From Olavius algarvensis associated proteobacterium Delta 3 (lineage in GTDB: Bacteria > Desulfobacterota > Desulfobacteria > Desulfobacterales > CAFBRK01), in the NCBI GenBank assembly GCA_903231505.1, contig CAFBRK010000308.1, positions 1-36,446 on the forward strand: a stretch of DNA of 36,446 nt. The letters run 5' to 3'. The translations under genes were made by a program, and so were the position numbers. Below, one piece after another: positions 6,928 to 14,842 of the stretch (position 1 is the first letter of the stretch; each line of letters starts with the position of its first letter). Below the pieces are notes generated by a model that did no database searches, was not told where the DNA came from, and saw only the letters and a list, made by a program, of their open reading frames with translations.

Positions 6928-8349
6928 ATGATCTGTAAACTAAAAAAACCGTTGCTTGCCCTGCTGATGAGTCTGTCCGTCCTCCTCTCCATCCCCGGCA
7001 GCACCCTTCCGTTGACCATCAGTGAGGAAGAAAAACTCTCCCGGGAGTTCATGCGGGTGGTGCAGGCCCAGTTTCCGTTGATCCGCGATCCGATGATCGT
7101 GGGATACATCAACCGGCTCGGGTTCGAAATATTAAGACACGTCCCCCCACAGCCATTCCAATATCATTTTTATGTGCTCGACGAGCATGTCTACAACGCG
7201 TTCGCCACCCCGGCCGGCCAAATCTTCTTTCACAGGGGGCTCATCGAAGCCATGAAAAGCGAAGATGAGCTGGCCGGCATTTTGGCCCACGAAATTTCCC
7301 ATGTGGTGGCACGCCACATTTCAGAAAAGATCGACCGCTCGAAAAAAATCAATATGATGGCCCTGGCGGGGATGGTGGCAGGCGCCTTTTTAGGGGCCGC
7401 CGCCGGTTCTTCAGAAGCCGCCTCGGCGTTGTCCTATGGCACCATGGCCGCCGCTCAGTCCATGGAGCTGGCCTATAGCCGGCAGGATGAGATCCAGGCG
7501 GATCAACTCGGGTTGATTTACCTTGCCAAATCCGGATACAGCGCCAATGGCTTGATGACATCGCTCCAGACCATCCGCAGCAAGCAGTGGTTCGGATCGA
7601 TCCCAAGCTACCAGTCTACCCACCCGGCAGCCGAAGACCGGATTGCCTACATCGATGCGTGGATTGAAAAAAACGAGGAAAATAGAGATGATATCAAACT
7701 AAAAACCGATTCCATGGAGTTTCATTACGTCCGCACCCGGCTCTCGGCACTGTATGGAGACGAGGCCATCGTACGGCGTCAATTCGAGGACCAGGTAAAA
7801 GCAGCCCCCGACGACCCACTGGCCAACTACGGCATGGGACTCTTTTACAGCCGGATCGGCCAGAAGGACAAGGCCCTGACGTACCTGAGAAAGACCTTGG
7901 CCAGCCGTCCGTTGGATGCATTTATTCTCACGGATCTCGGGAAAATATACTTTCAGCTGGGCCGTTACAACGAGGCCCTGCGCGTCCTGGAGGGGGCGGA
8001 AAATATTCCCCCTTATAACCCGGAACAGGCATATTACTTAGGACAAACCCTGGCACAGGTGGGGCAACTGACCCGAGCCAGGGAGACGCTGGAGGATCTG
8101 GTCATCCGGGCCCCGGGGTACTTCCAGGCCTACTATGCTCTGGGTGAACTCAACGAGAACCAGGGGAATACCCCCATGGCCCATTATTATCTCGGTCTGT
8201 ACTATTGGCAGAAAGGCGACATGAGAAATGCCGAGTTCCACCTGAGTCGGTCCCTCCAGGCCATGAAAGACCCGGAAAAACGGCAGGAAATCAAACAGGT
8301 GCTGGAGGGATTGCAGAAACCGTCAAAGAAGAAGAAAAAGGCAGGGTAA
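6928..8349 (+). CDS. BepA-like secreted M48 metalloprotease with TPRs
   Basis: The 473-residue protein begins with a signal peptide (about 1-28: KLKK then LLALLMSLSVLL). An M48 peptidase domain follows, with the zinc site HEISH at 121-125 and the third ligand in EIQAD at 188-192. From about 250 to 450 there are TPR repeats, and the C-terminus is KKKKKAG. E. coli BepA with the same order assembles or degrades the LPS transporter LptD and other outer-membrane proteins in the periplasm; the same role is inferred here. The frame stays open far upstream, but that part is antisense to parA. ATG 6928 is chosen because the signal peptide starts there. Confidence 0.9.
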   Translation: MICKLKKPLLALLMSLSVLLSIPGSTLPLTISEEEKLSREFMRVVQAQFPLIRDPMIVGYINRLGFEILRHVPPQPFQYHFYVLDEHVYNAFATPAGQIFFHRGLIEAMKSEDELAGILAHEISHVVARHISEKIDRSKKINMMALAGMVAGAFLGAAAGSSEAASALSYGTMAAAQSMELAYSRQDEIQADQLGLIYLAKSGYSANGLMTSLQTIRSKQWFGSIPSYQSTHPAAEDRIAYIDAWIEKNEENRDDIKLKTDSMEFHYVRTRLSALYGDEAIVRRQFEDQVKAAPDDPLANYGMGLFYSRIGQKDKALTYLRKTLASRPLDAFILTDLGKIYFQLGRYNEALRVLEGAENIPPYNPEQAYYLGQTLAQVGQLTRARETLEDLVIRAPGYFQAYYALGELNENQGNTPMAHYYLGLYYWQKGDMRNAEFHLSRSLQAMKDPEKRQEIKQVLEGLQKPSKKKKKAG

Positions 8350-8368
8350 ATTTTCTCTGAAAATTTAC
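8346..8368. terminator. Shared hairpin at the bepA/fusA convergent ends
   Basis: GTAAATTTTC (8346-8355) and GAAAATTTAC (8359-8368) form a perfect 10-base stem with a TCT loop. The stop codons of both convergent genes (8347-8349 and 8365-8367) lie inside the two arms. It is AT-rich with only short T runs, so it is a weak intrinsic terminator at best. Confidence 0.5.
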
Positions 8369-10395
8369 TTTCGGTCGAATCGGTAAAACTGCATGGAAAA
8401 TGTGCCTCGGCCCTGGGTGGCCGACCGGAGCGCCGTTGAGTACCCGAACATTCTGGCCAGAGGAACGGTTGCCCGGATGACCTGCACGCCCAACCGGGGC
8501 TCGATGGACTCCACCTTGCCGCTGCGGGCATTGAGATCCCCGATGACATCCCCCATGAACGGCTCAGGCACATACACTTCAACCGCCATGAACGGATCGA
8601 GAAGATACGGACCTGCCTTGGCGAGCCCGTCCTTGCATGCCATGGATGCGCTGACCGTGTAGGCCAGTTCCGTTCCCATCGACTCTTTGCAGGCACCGTC
8701 CACGAGAACCGCCTCGATATCCACCACCGGATATCCCATCAGGGCGCCGCTTTCAAAAGATTCCAGCACACCTTTTTCGATGGCCGGAATAAACAGTTCA
8801 GGAATGGTGTCCGGGGGTATTTCGGAACGGAATCGGTTGCCCGCACCCCGTTCCAGGGGAAGCAGTCGAAGCGTCACCTGGCCGTAGTGATGCTGTCCGG
8901 CAATCTCGCGGTCGAAAACCGCTGTCGCCGTCGCTTCGCTCTCGATGGTCTCTCTGTACACGACCTGGGGTTTGCCCACATTCACCCGGGTATTGAACTC
9001 CCGTTGCATGCGGCTGGTGATGACCTCCAGGTGAAGTTCCCCCATTCCGGACAGGATGGTCTGTCCGGTATCCTCGTCCTGGCGGACCCGCAGAGTCGGA
9101 TCTTCGGCCAGAAATTTTTCGAGAACCTGATCCAGTTTTTCCTGGTCCCCACGGGTTTTCGGTTCCACCGCCACGGACATGACCGGCTCGAAGAGTTCGA
9201 TGTTCTCGAGGATGACGGGGTGCTGCTGATCGCAGAGGGTTTCTCCGGTGGAGGAGTCCTTCAGCCCCACAACGCCGACGATGTCTCCGGCATCCGCATG
9301 GTCCACCCGTTCCCGCTTGTTGGCGTGCATGCGCAGAATTCGGGAAATTTTCTCTTTCTTGTTCCTGGACGCGTTGAAGACATCCGAACCGGCTGAAAGC
9401 CTGCCGCTGTAGATCCGGGCAAAGGACAGCTTTCGCCCCTCCATCATCGACACCTTGAAAAGCAGGGCGGCGAGCGGCGCCGTGGTGCGGGCCGGACAAG
9501 CGACGTCTTCTCCGGTGTCCGGATGAATACCGACGATGGGCGGCACCTCTGCAGGGCTGGGCAGATATCTGACGATGGCGTCCAGCAGGGGCTGAATGCC
9601 TTTGTTCCGCAGAGCGCTGCCGCACAATACCGGAACGAGATCGAGATCGATGGTGGCCTTCCGGACCGCATCGATCAGTTGTGTGCCGGTGATGGGAGAC
9701 TCTGACAGATAGGCTTCCATGATGGTGTCATCGAACTCGGAGATTGTCTCTAAAAGCTTCTCCCGATACTCGATCGCCAGTTGCTCATACTCCGAGGCGA
9801 TGGGGCCCGACGTAAATGTGGCTCCCAAAGAGTCGTCATCCCAGGATATCTGTTCCATCGCCACCAGATCGATTACCCCGTTAAACTCGTCCTCCGCGCC
9901 GGCCGGCAGGGCTAGAATCAACGGGTTGGCGTCGAGACGCTCACGCATCATGTCGACTGTACCGAAAAAATCGGCGCCCACCCGGTCCAGTTTGTTCACA
10001 AAGGCCATCTTCGGCACCTGGTACTTATCGGCCTGGCGCCAGACGGTTTCGGACTGGGGTTCCACGCCGCCGACGGCGCAGAATACGCCGATGGCGCTGT
10101 CCAGCACACGGAGCGAGCGTTCGACTTCGATGGTAAAATCGACATGCCCCGGTGTATCGATAATGTGGATCTCGCGCCCGTCCCAGGAACAGGTCGTTAC
10201 CGCCGAGGTAATGGTTATGCCCCGTTCCTGTTCATCGGCCATCCAGTCCATGACAGCTTCCCCATCGTGGACTTCCCCGATCTTATGGGAGCGGCCGGTG
10301 TAATAGAGGATCCTTTCGGTCACGGTGGTCTTGCCCGCGTCGATATGGGCAATGATCCCGATGTTTCGGATATCGTTGATATTGTTTTGTTTCAT
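8365..10395 (-). CDS. fusA: Elongation factor G, probably a second-type paralogue
   Basis: The 676-residue protein is a translational GTPase of EF-G order. G1 (AHIDAGKTT) is at 16-24, the switch region with DEQERGITI at 54-62, G3 (DTPGHVD) at 80-86 and G4 (NKLD) at 134-137. Domains II-V follow, ending in ATQGRGTFSM. It has no rpsL, rpsG or tuf neighbours, so it is probably not the str-operon copy. Many Desulfobacterota carry an additional EF-G, and some such paralogues act in ribosome recycling; that role is inference only. Its ATG overlaps the stop of the GerMN gene (ATGA), so the two are co-translated. Confidence 0.9.
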   Translation of the reverse strand: MKQNNINDIRNIGIIAHIDAGKTTVTERILYYTGRSHKIGEVHDGEAVMDWMADEQERGITITSAVTTCSWDGREIHIIDTPGHVDFTIEVERSLRVLDSAIGVFCAVGGVEPQSETVWRQADKYQVPKMAFVNKLDRVGADFFGTVDMMRERLDANPLILALPAGAEDEFNGVIDLVAMEQISWDDDSLGATFTSGPIASEYEQLAIEYREKLLETISEFDDTIMEAYLSESPITGTQLIDAVRKATIDLDLVPVLCGSALRNKGIQPLLDAIVRYLPSPAEVPPIVGIHPDTGEDVACPARTTAPLAALLFKVSMMEGRKLSFARIYSGRLSAGSDVFNASRNKKEKISRILRMHANKRERVDHADAGDIVGVVGLKDSSTGETLCDQQHPVILENIELFEPVMSVAVEPKTRGDQEKLDQVLEKFLAEDPTLRVRQDEDTGQTILSGMGELHLEVITSRMQREFNTRVNVGKPQVVYRETIESEATATAVFDREIAGQHHYGQVTLRLLPLERGAGNRFRSEIPPDTIPELFIPAIEKGVLESFESGALMGYPVVDIEAVLVDGACKESMGTELAYTVSASMACKDGLAKAGPYLLDPFMAVEVYVPEPFMGDVIGDLNARSGKVESIEPRLGVQVIRATVPLARMFGYSTALRSATQGRGTFSMQFYRFDRK

Positions 10396-10946
10396 CGAAC
10401 CATCAACATGTTCGCCCGAAGCGGTGCCTTCAGGCTGATATGGCCGGCCAGGGTATCGACCTCCTGACCGCCGATGAGCAGTTTGACCATCTCCACTTCA
10501 GCGATATTGAGAACCACGGAGTTTACAACCGAATATACCGTCAGCATCTCCGTCCGGCTGCCTCCCGGATGGTCTGTCCGGATCGATTCGTCCAAATCGA
10601 CATAGGCGATGCCATCCGGGGTGACGAATACCGACGAGACCGTGCCTGTTTCCGGAAGTGTGCGGACCAGGCCGGTCTCGGGCCCCCGTATCAGCGCCTC
10701 GATAATCCGCCGGGCCTGTGCCGCCGCATCCTCGGTCCGCGTCAGCAACCGCTTTTCCGCCGTCAGATGGGTATTGCTCCGGTCGGCAAAATAGAGGTGA
10801 ACCGGCTCCTGCGGAACTTCCCGGCTCGGAGGCGGTATCCCGGCGGGTGCCTCGCCCGGCTGTGAACGGTACTGGTAGACAAGCGAGGCAAAAACGACGC
10901 CGCCGATAATGACGGCAGCAGCCAGAAGCATTTTATTCCGGTCCAT
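10392..10946 (-). CDS. GerMN-domain membrane-anchored protein
   Basis: The 184-residue product has one N-terminal membrane segment (about 7-25) and a Pro-rich linker (about 31-48). A GerMN domain follows, with LYFADRSN, ALIRGPETGLVRTLP and SVVNSVVLNIAEVEMVKLLIGG. GerMN occurs in sporulation GerM and in lipoproteins such as LpqB, and is thought to bind cell-envelope components. This organism type does not make Bacillus-type spores, so function is unknown. ATG 10946 is preferred as the membrane segment follows directly. It is coupled to the downstream EF-G gene by a four-base overlap. Confidence 0.8.
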   Translation of the reverse strand: MDRNKMLLAAAVIIGGVVFASLVYQYRSQPGEAPAGIPPPSREVPQEPVHLYFADRSNTHLTAEKRLLTRTEDAAAQARRIIEALIRGPETGLVRTLPETGTVSSVFVTPDGIAYVDLDESIRTDHPGGSRTEMLTVYSVVNSVVLNIAEVEMVKLLIGGQEVDTLAGHISLKAPLRANMLMVR

Positions 10947-11005
10947 GTGACGCCCGCGCAATGGTTTCCGGCCCGTATCGGACGAAGGACCGCTTGATCG
11001 GGCCG

Positions 11006-11033
11006 ATTCCAAGAATGCCGTGTTTTATGTCAA
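11006..11033 (-). promoter_or_regulatory. Sigma70-like promoter for the GerMN-fusA operon
   Basis: On the minus strand TTGACA (11028-11033) is followed after 16 bases by TGGAAT (11006-11011). The -35 is perfect and the -10 weak. It lies about 60 bases upstream of the 10946 start, in the divergent region shared with ndk. Confidence 0.45.
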
Positions 11034-11095
11034 TCCCTATGGGTTGTCAAGCACGGACCCCCCGAACCGTCGTGCGAAACCGCATCCCTGTTGAG

Positions 11096-11124
11096 TTGAC
11101 TTGGGAGAAGGCTTTTGCTATGGC
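11096..11124 (+). promoter_or_regulatory. Sigma70-like promoter for ndk
   Basis: TTGACT (11096-11101), a 17-base spacer and TATGGC (11119-11124) preceded by TGC, an extended -10. It is about 100 bases upstream of the ndk start. Confidence 0.45.
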
Positions 11125-11223
11125 ACCCCGTCAGGAACTGCCTCCCATGACAACCTGCCCGTCGCAGCTCCGAAGCGGTGTCGGATAACGGGAGCATGCG
11201 ACCCGAGAAAGGAACGCATCACC

Positions 11224-11643
11224 ATGGAACGCACATTGTCCATTATCAAGCCCGACGGCGTCACCCGAGGATTGATCGGCGACGTGATTCGGCGTTTCGA
11301 GAAAAACGGCCTGAACATCATCGCCATGAAAATGATCCATATGGATAAAACACAGGCTGAAGGATTCTATGCCGTGCACCTCGGAAAACCGTTCTTCGAC
11401 AGCCTCACCGACTTTATGTCTTCGGGTCCTGCTGTGGTCATGATTCTCGAAGGGGACGACGCCATCGCCAAAAACCGCGAGCTCATGGGGGCGACCAATT
11501 ACAAAGACGCCGCCCCGGGAACCATCCGGGCCGACCATGCGACGGATATCGAGAAAAATGTGGTTCATGGATCAGACGCTCCGGAAACCGCTGCATTTGA
11601 AATCGGCTACTTTTTCAACAGCTTTGAAATTATCCGGCGCTAA
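11224..11643 (+). CDS. ndk: Nucleoside diphosphate kinase
   Basis: Ndk passes the gamma-phosphate of ATP to NDPs through a phosphohistidine, balancing NTP pools. The 139-residue length is standard. MERTLSIIKPDGV opens the protein, the catalytic histidine is H115 in NVVHGSD, and the nucleotide-site residues R85, T91 and N112 are in place. ATG 11224 follows a GAAAGGAA ribosome site. It runs in the same direction as trmJ, 172 bases upstream of it. Confidence 0.97.
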   Translation: MERTLSIIKPDGVTRGLIGDVIRRFEKNGLNIIAMKMIHMDKTQAEGFYAVHLGKPFFDSLTDFMSSGPAVVMILEGDDAIAKNRELMGATNYKDAAPGTIRADHATDIEKNVVHGSDAPETAAFEIGYFFNSFEIIRR

Positions 11644-11815
11644 CATCGTTCCACGATGCCGGGACACAGGGGCTTGACGCACGGAAGGCAGGATTCCGCA
11701 TCCGCCCCGACAGGTGGCAGGCGCGCCATGGCGCATCTTCCGGGGCATCTGGAATCCATTCGCCCGCCCTGCGGTCGGCGGGCCAGGAAAAGCACTTTGG
11801 TTCGGTGCAACGACA

Positions 11816-12621
11816 ATGTCTCCGGAGAATGCCCGAAAAATCCATCTGAATAACATCTCCATTGTGCTGCACAAGCCCCGGTTCCCGGAAAACATCGGTG
11901 CGTCGGCAAGGGCAATGTGCAACATGGGCATCCTTCGTTTAATCGTCATCCAGCCTGAAAATTTCGATATGATCCGGGTCTTGCGGATGGCCACACAGGC
12001 GGCCGCCGGGCGACCCAGATTCAGGTTTATGAGACCCTTGACGAGGCTCTGGCTCCGTATCAGTGTGTCGTCGGTACCACCGCACGTGTCGGGAGCCGGC
12101 GCAAGGTGATGGCGTCCCCGGAAACGCTGGCCAGGGATCTTGTGCCAATCTCCCAAAAGAACCGTGTCGCCATCCTGTTCGGGCCCGAAGACCGGGGGCT
12201 CACCAACGAAGAAACCCGGCGCTGTCATCATCTGCTGACCATCCCGACCGCCGGGTTTTCGTCCCTGAATCTTTCCCAGGCAGTCATGGTCGTCTGCCAT
12301 GAGCTGTTCAAGGCGACATCGGAAAAAAAAGAAACCCCCTTGCCGCGGCTGGCGAATCGACACGAACTGGACGGAATGTATGCCCAATTGAGGGATATCC
12401 TGGTACGCATCAACTATATCAATCCCGAAAATCCCGATTACTGGATGAACAAGATACGCCACTTCGGAACCCGGATCCAGCTGCGTGCCAGGGAAGTCAG
12501 CATCATCCGAGGCATCTGCCGTCAAATAAACTGGTATGCCGAAAAACGATACCGGGATGGCCGGGAAGACGCCGCCGGCGCGACCACACCCAGCCCGGAA
12601 GATCCCCCTGAAACATCCTGA
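11816..12621 (+). CDS. trmJ: tRNA 2'-O-methyltransferase TrmJ (frame broken)
   Basis: TrmJ is a SPOUT-family enzyme that 2'-O-methylates position 32 of several tRNAs. The first part shows NISIVLHKPRFPENIGASAR and RMATQAAAG. The frame is then lost at GGG (12008-12010). Adding one G gives ATQIQVYETLDEALAPYQ and VGTTARVGSRRKVMASPE, the expected TrmJ continuation. The second part has the SAM-binding knot motifs ILFGPEDRGLTNEE and SLNLSQAVMVV. The corrected length is about 268 residues, slightly longer than E. coli TrmJ because of the C-terminal tail. ATG 11816 has no strong ribosome site, so the start is uncertain. Confidence 0.88.
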
Positions 12622-12674
12622 CCGGACACGTGGTGACATTACCATCATGAGGCGCGGGTGCTGGTTCTTATCCT

Positions 12675-12692
12675 AACCCCCCGCGAGGGGTT
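12675..12692. terminator. Possible terminator after trmJ
   Basis: AACCCC (12675-12680) and GGGGTT (12687-12692) form a 6-base stem with a 6-base loop between trmJ and the FAH gene. There is no clear T tract, so it is weak. Confidence 0.3.
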
Positions 12693-12784
12693 GTATTGGC
12701 CGAGGGATTGCATTAGGACTATCGGTAAGGTTCACTGATCGACACCGCTGTGCACCCACATCGGCTCGGAAGGACGCATGCGAT

Positions 12785-13627
12785 ATGAGACTCATCCGAT
12801 TTGGAGAGAAGGGAAACGAAAAGCCCGGTCTGTGGAAAGACGGCGCCATCGTCGACCTGACGGAAATATTTCCGGAAATTCCGGATATCGGGGCACGGTT
12901 TTTCAACGACGGATGGACCGAGAAAATATCCCGGGTGGAGACGCCGGCTCGCACCATGGACGTCCGCCTTGGGGCGCCGGTGGTGAATCCTTCGAAAATC
13001 ATCTGCCTTGGGAAAAACTATGCCGAGCATGCCAAGGAGGGGGGATTTGACAGCCCGAGCCGCCCGTTGCTGTTTTCGAAAGCACCCACGGCACTGAACG
13101 GGCCTTTTGATCCGATCGTACTGCCACGGAGCAGTCGTCAGATCGATTGGGAGGTCGAGTTGGCTGTGGTCATTGGCCGGGCCGCCAAACGTGTCGCCGC
13201 CGATGAGGCGATAGATGTCATTGCCGGTGTCACCGTGGCCAATGATGTTTCCGGCCGTGATGCCCAGTTTGCGGACTCCCAGTGGTTCCGGGGGAAGTCA
13301 TTTGATACATTCGCACCGATGGGGCCGGCACTGGTCACCCTGGACGAGATCGAAGACCTTCGCGAACTGGAACTGACCGCCCGTGTCAATGGTGAACTGA
13401 TGCAACGCGGATGGGTCAGGGACATGATATTCGACATCCCCGCGATTATCGAAAATATCAGCGAGGATATCTCCCTGCTTCCGGGGGATGTCATTATGAC
13501 CGGAACCCCGGCGGGAGTGGGGTTTTTCAGGGATCCGCCGGTGCTTCTGCAACATGGGCATATTGTGGAATGTACCATCGCAGGTATCGGAACGATCCGA
13601 AACACGTGTATAGCGCAGCAAGAGTAG
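12785..13627 (+). CDS. Fumarylacetoacetate hydrolase family protein
   Basis: The 280-residue protein belongs to the FAH superfamily, which covers C-C hydrolases, isomerases and decarboxylases of aromatic and sugar-acid breakdown. Visible family motifs are CLGKNYAEHA near residues 77-86 and DWEVELAVVIG near 119-129 with metal-ligand acids. ANDVSGRDAQF lies near 155-165 and GDVIMTGTPAGVG near 235-247. The exact substrate cannot be read from sequence, and no pathway genes lie beside it. An AAGGA ribosome site precedes the start. The next gene follows after 17 bases and probably shares its transcript. Confidence 0.9.
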   Translation: MRLIRFGEKGNEKPGLWKDGAIVDLTEIFPEIPDIGARFFNDGWTEKISRVETPARTMDVRLGAPVVNPSKIICLGKNYAEHAKEGGFDSPSRPLLFSKAPTALNGPFDPIVLPRSSRQIDWEVELAVVIGRAAKRVAADEAIDVIAGVTVANDVSGRDAQFADSQWFRGKSFDTFAPMGPALVTLDEIEDLRELELTARVNGELMQRGWVRDMIFDIPAIIENISEDISLLPGDVIMTGTPAGVGFFRDPPVLLQHGHIVECTIAGIGTIRNTCIAQQE

Positions 13628-13644
13628 AAAAGGGAGGTCCAGCC

Positions 13645-14223
13645 ATGGAACGTGCCAAGCGGAGCCTCTGGTGCATCGTGCCGGTGCTTCTGATCACGCT
13701 TGGGGCCTCGGGGCCTTGCCAGGGGACTTTTTTTGAAGTCGACGAGATCCTGGAGGCGCTTAAAAATGAAATTCAGACGGCGCAATCCATGGAAGCCGGG
13801 GTTCCCCGCCTTGAAATAGACAAGGTGGAATTGTGGCTCTCTGTGTTCTCGGAAAAGTCAGACAAAGAGTCCGTGGAACTGAAAATAGTCGGGACCGAGG
13901 AGGTGAATCTGTATCAACCGAACCCGGCGATCTCCCACCATACCATCCATCTGAGTTTTAATCCCGATTACTTCACGGATTTCACCTCGGAGATGTCGTC
14001 CGGCCTCGTGGAAGCGATTTCCGAAGCAAAAGCATCACTCAAAAAGACGTATCTGACGCCACCCAATATGACCCTCAACTCGGTCACCTTTACCATAAAG
14101 TTTGGAGTGATGAGAAAAAAGACGGGGGTCATCCATTTTGTAACGACCGATCTACAGCGTTTCGCAGCAGGGGCGATTCCGACACATACGCTGAACATTC
14201 ATATGTCGATTAAGAACCAGTAG
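13645..14223 (+). CDS. Secreted protein with a Trypco2-like domain
   Basis: This 192-residue protein has an N-terminal signal sequence (about 1-28: AKRSLW then LLITLGASGPCQG). A helix-strand unit, EILEALKNEIQTAQ and LEIDKVELWLSVF, then resembles the trypsin-co-occurring domain 2 (Trypco2) pattern. The C-terminal half has no motif I recognise. Trypco2 is usually cytoplasmic and associated with proteases and NTPases in conflict systems, so export is unusual; similarity by eye is modest. A strong AGGGAGGT ribosome site precedes ATG 13645. It probably forms a transcript with the FAH gene. Confidence 0.65.
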   Translation: MERAKRSLWCIVPVLLITLGASGPCQGTFFEVDEILEALKNEIQTAQSMEAGVPRLEIDKVELWLSVFSEKSDKESVELKIVGTEEVNLYQPNPAISHHTIHLSFNPDYFTDFTSEMSSGLVEAISEAKASLKKTYLTPPNMTLNSVTFTIKFGVMRKKTGVIHFVTTDLQRFAAGAIPTHTLNIHMSIKNQ

Positions 14224-14842
14224 AAGCAGGAGCATGTTGGCCGGTTGGCCGGTTTGCCCGTGGGCCCCGCATAGCTATTAGGTATTGGGTATTTGGTATT
14301 CGGTATTCGGTCGTTGGTACATCCTTCAACACTGCGGAATGTCAATCATGGTTCTTATCACTATACTTTCAGCTTTGAGCTTTCAGCTCTAATCTTTTCA
14401 GTTCATCCAGCATCCAGTTAGCCCGTTAGCCGGTTGGCCGGTTTGCCGGTGGGGGAAAAGACCTGTGGAGTAATGGAGTGTTGGAGTATTGGAAAAAAAG
14501 TTAGCGGGTCATCACGCCATCACTCCAGATTCCCTATCCCTGTCTCTTGTATCCTGACACCTGACACCCGAAACCCACCATCCAGTATCCAGTATCCCGT
14601 TGGCCCGTTTGCCCGTGGGCCCGTCTGCCCGTTTGCCCGTGCGGGGAAAAGCCTTGAGGAGTAATGGCGTGTGGGAGTATTGGAAAAAAAGTTAGCGGGT
14701 CATCACCCCATCACTCCAGATTCCCTATCCCTGTCTCTTGTATCCTGACACCTGACACCCGAAACCCACCATCCAGAATCCAGCATCCAGTATCCAGAAT
14801 CCAGCATCCTCCAGCCCGCCAGAGGCGGGCAAGCATCCAGAA
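14224..14842. repeat. Mosaic of short degenerate repeats at a convergent junction
   Basis: No gene is present. The stretch is built of recurring modules: a GG(C/T)-rich unit (GGCCGGTTTGCCCGTGGG-like), a TTGGTATTCGGTATTCGG unit (about 14280-14313), a core about 14314-14392 containing CATGGTTCTTATCACTATAC, and CATCCAG(C/T)AT-type units. A block of about 150 bases (14449-14587) is repeated at 14641-14777 with few changes. The core occurs three more times, reversed, at 25371-26022. It separates the convergent Trypco2-like gene and lepA. Confidence 0.85.

Noticed and set aside
11723..11734. 12-base palindrome GCGCCATGGCGC between ndk and trmJ
   Set aside because: It is short and GC-rich, stands alone, and has no promoter or T tract beside it.
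14224..14842. CRISPR array
   Set aside because: The repeats vary in length, sequence and spacing, there are no regular unique spacers, and no cas gene is present.
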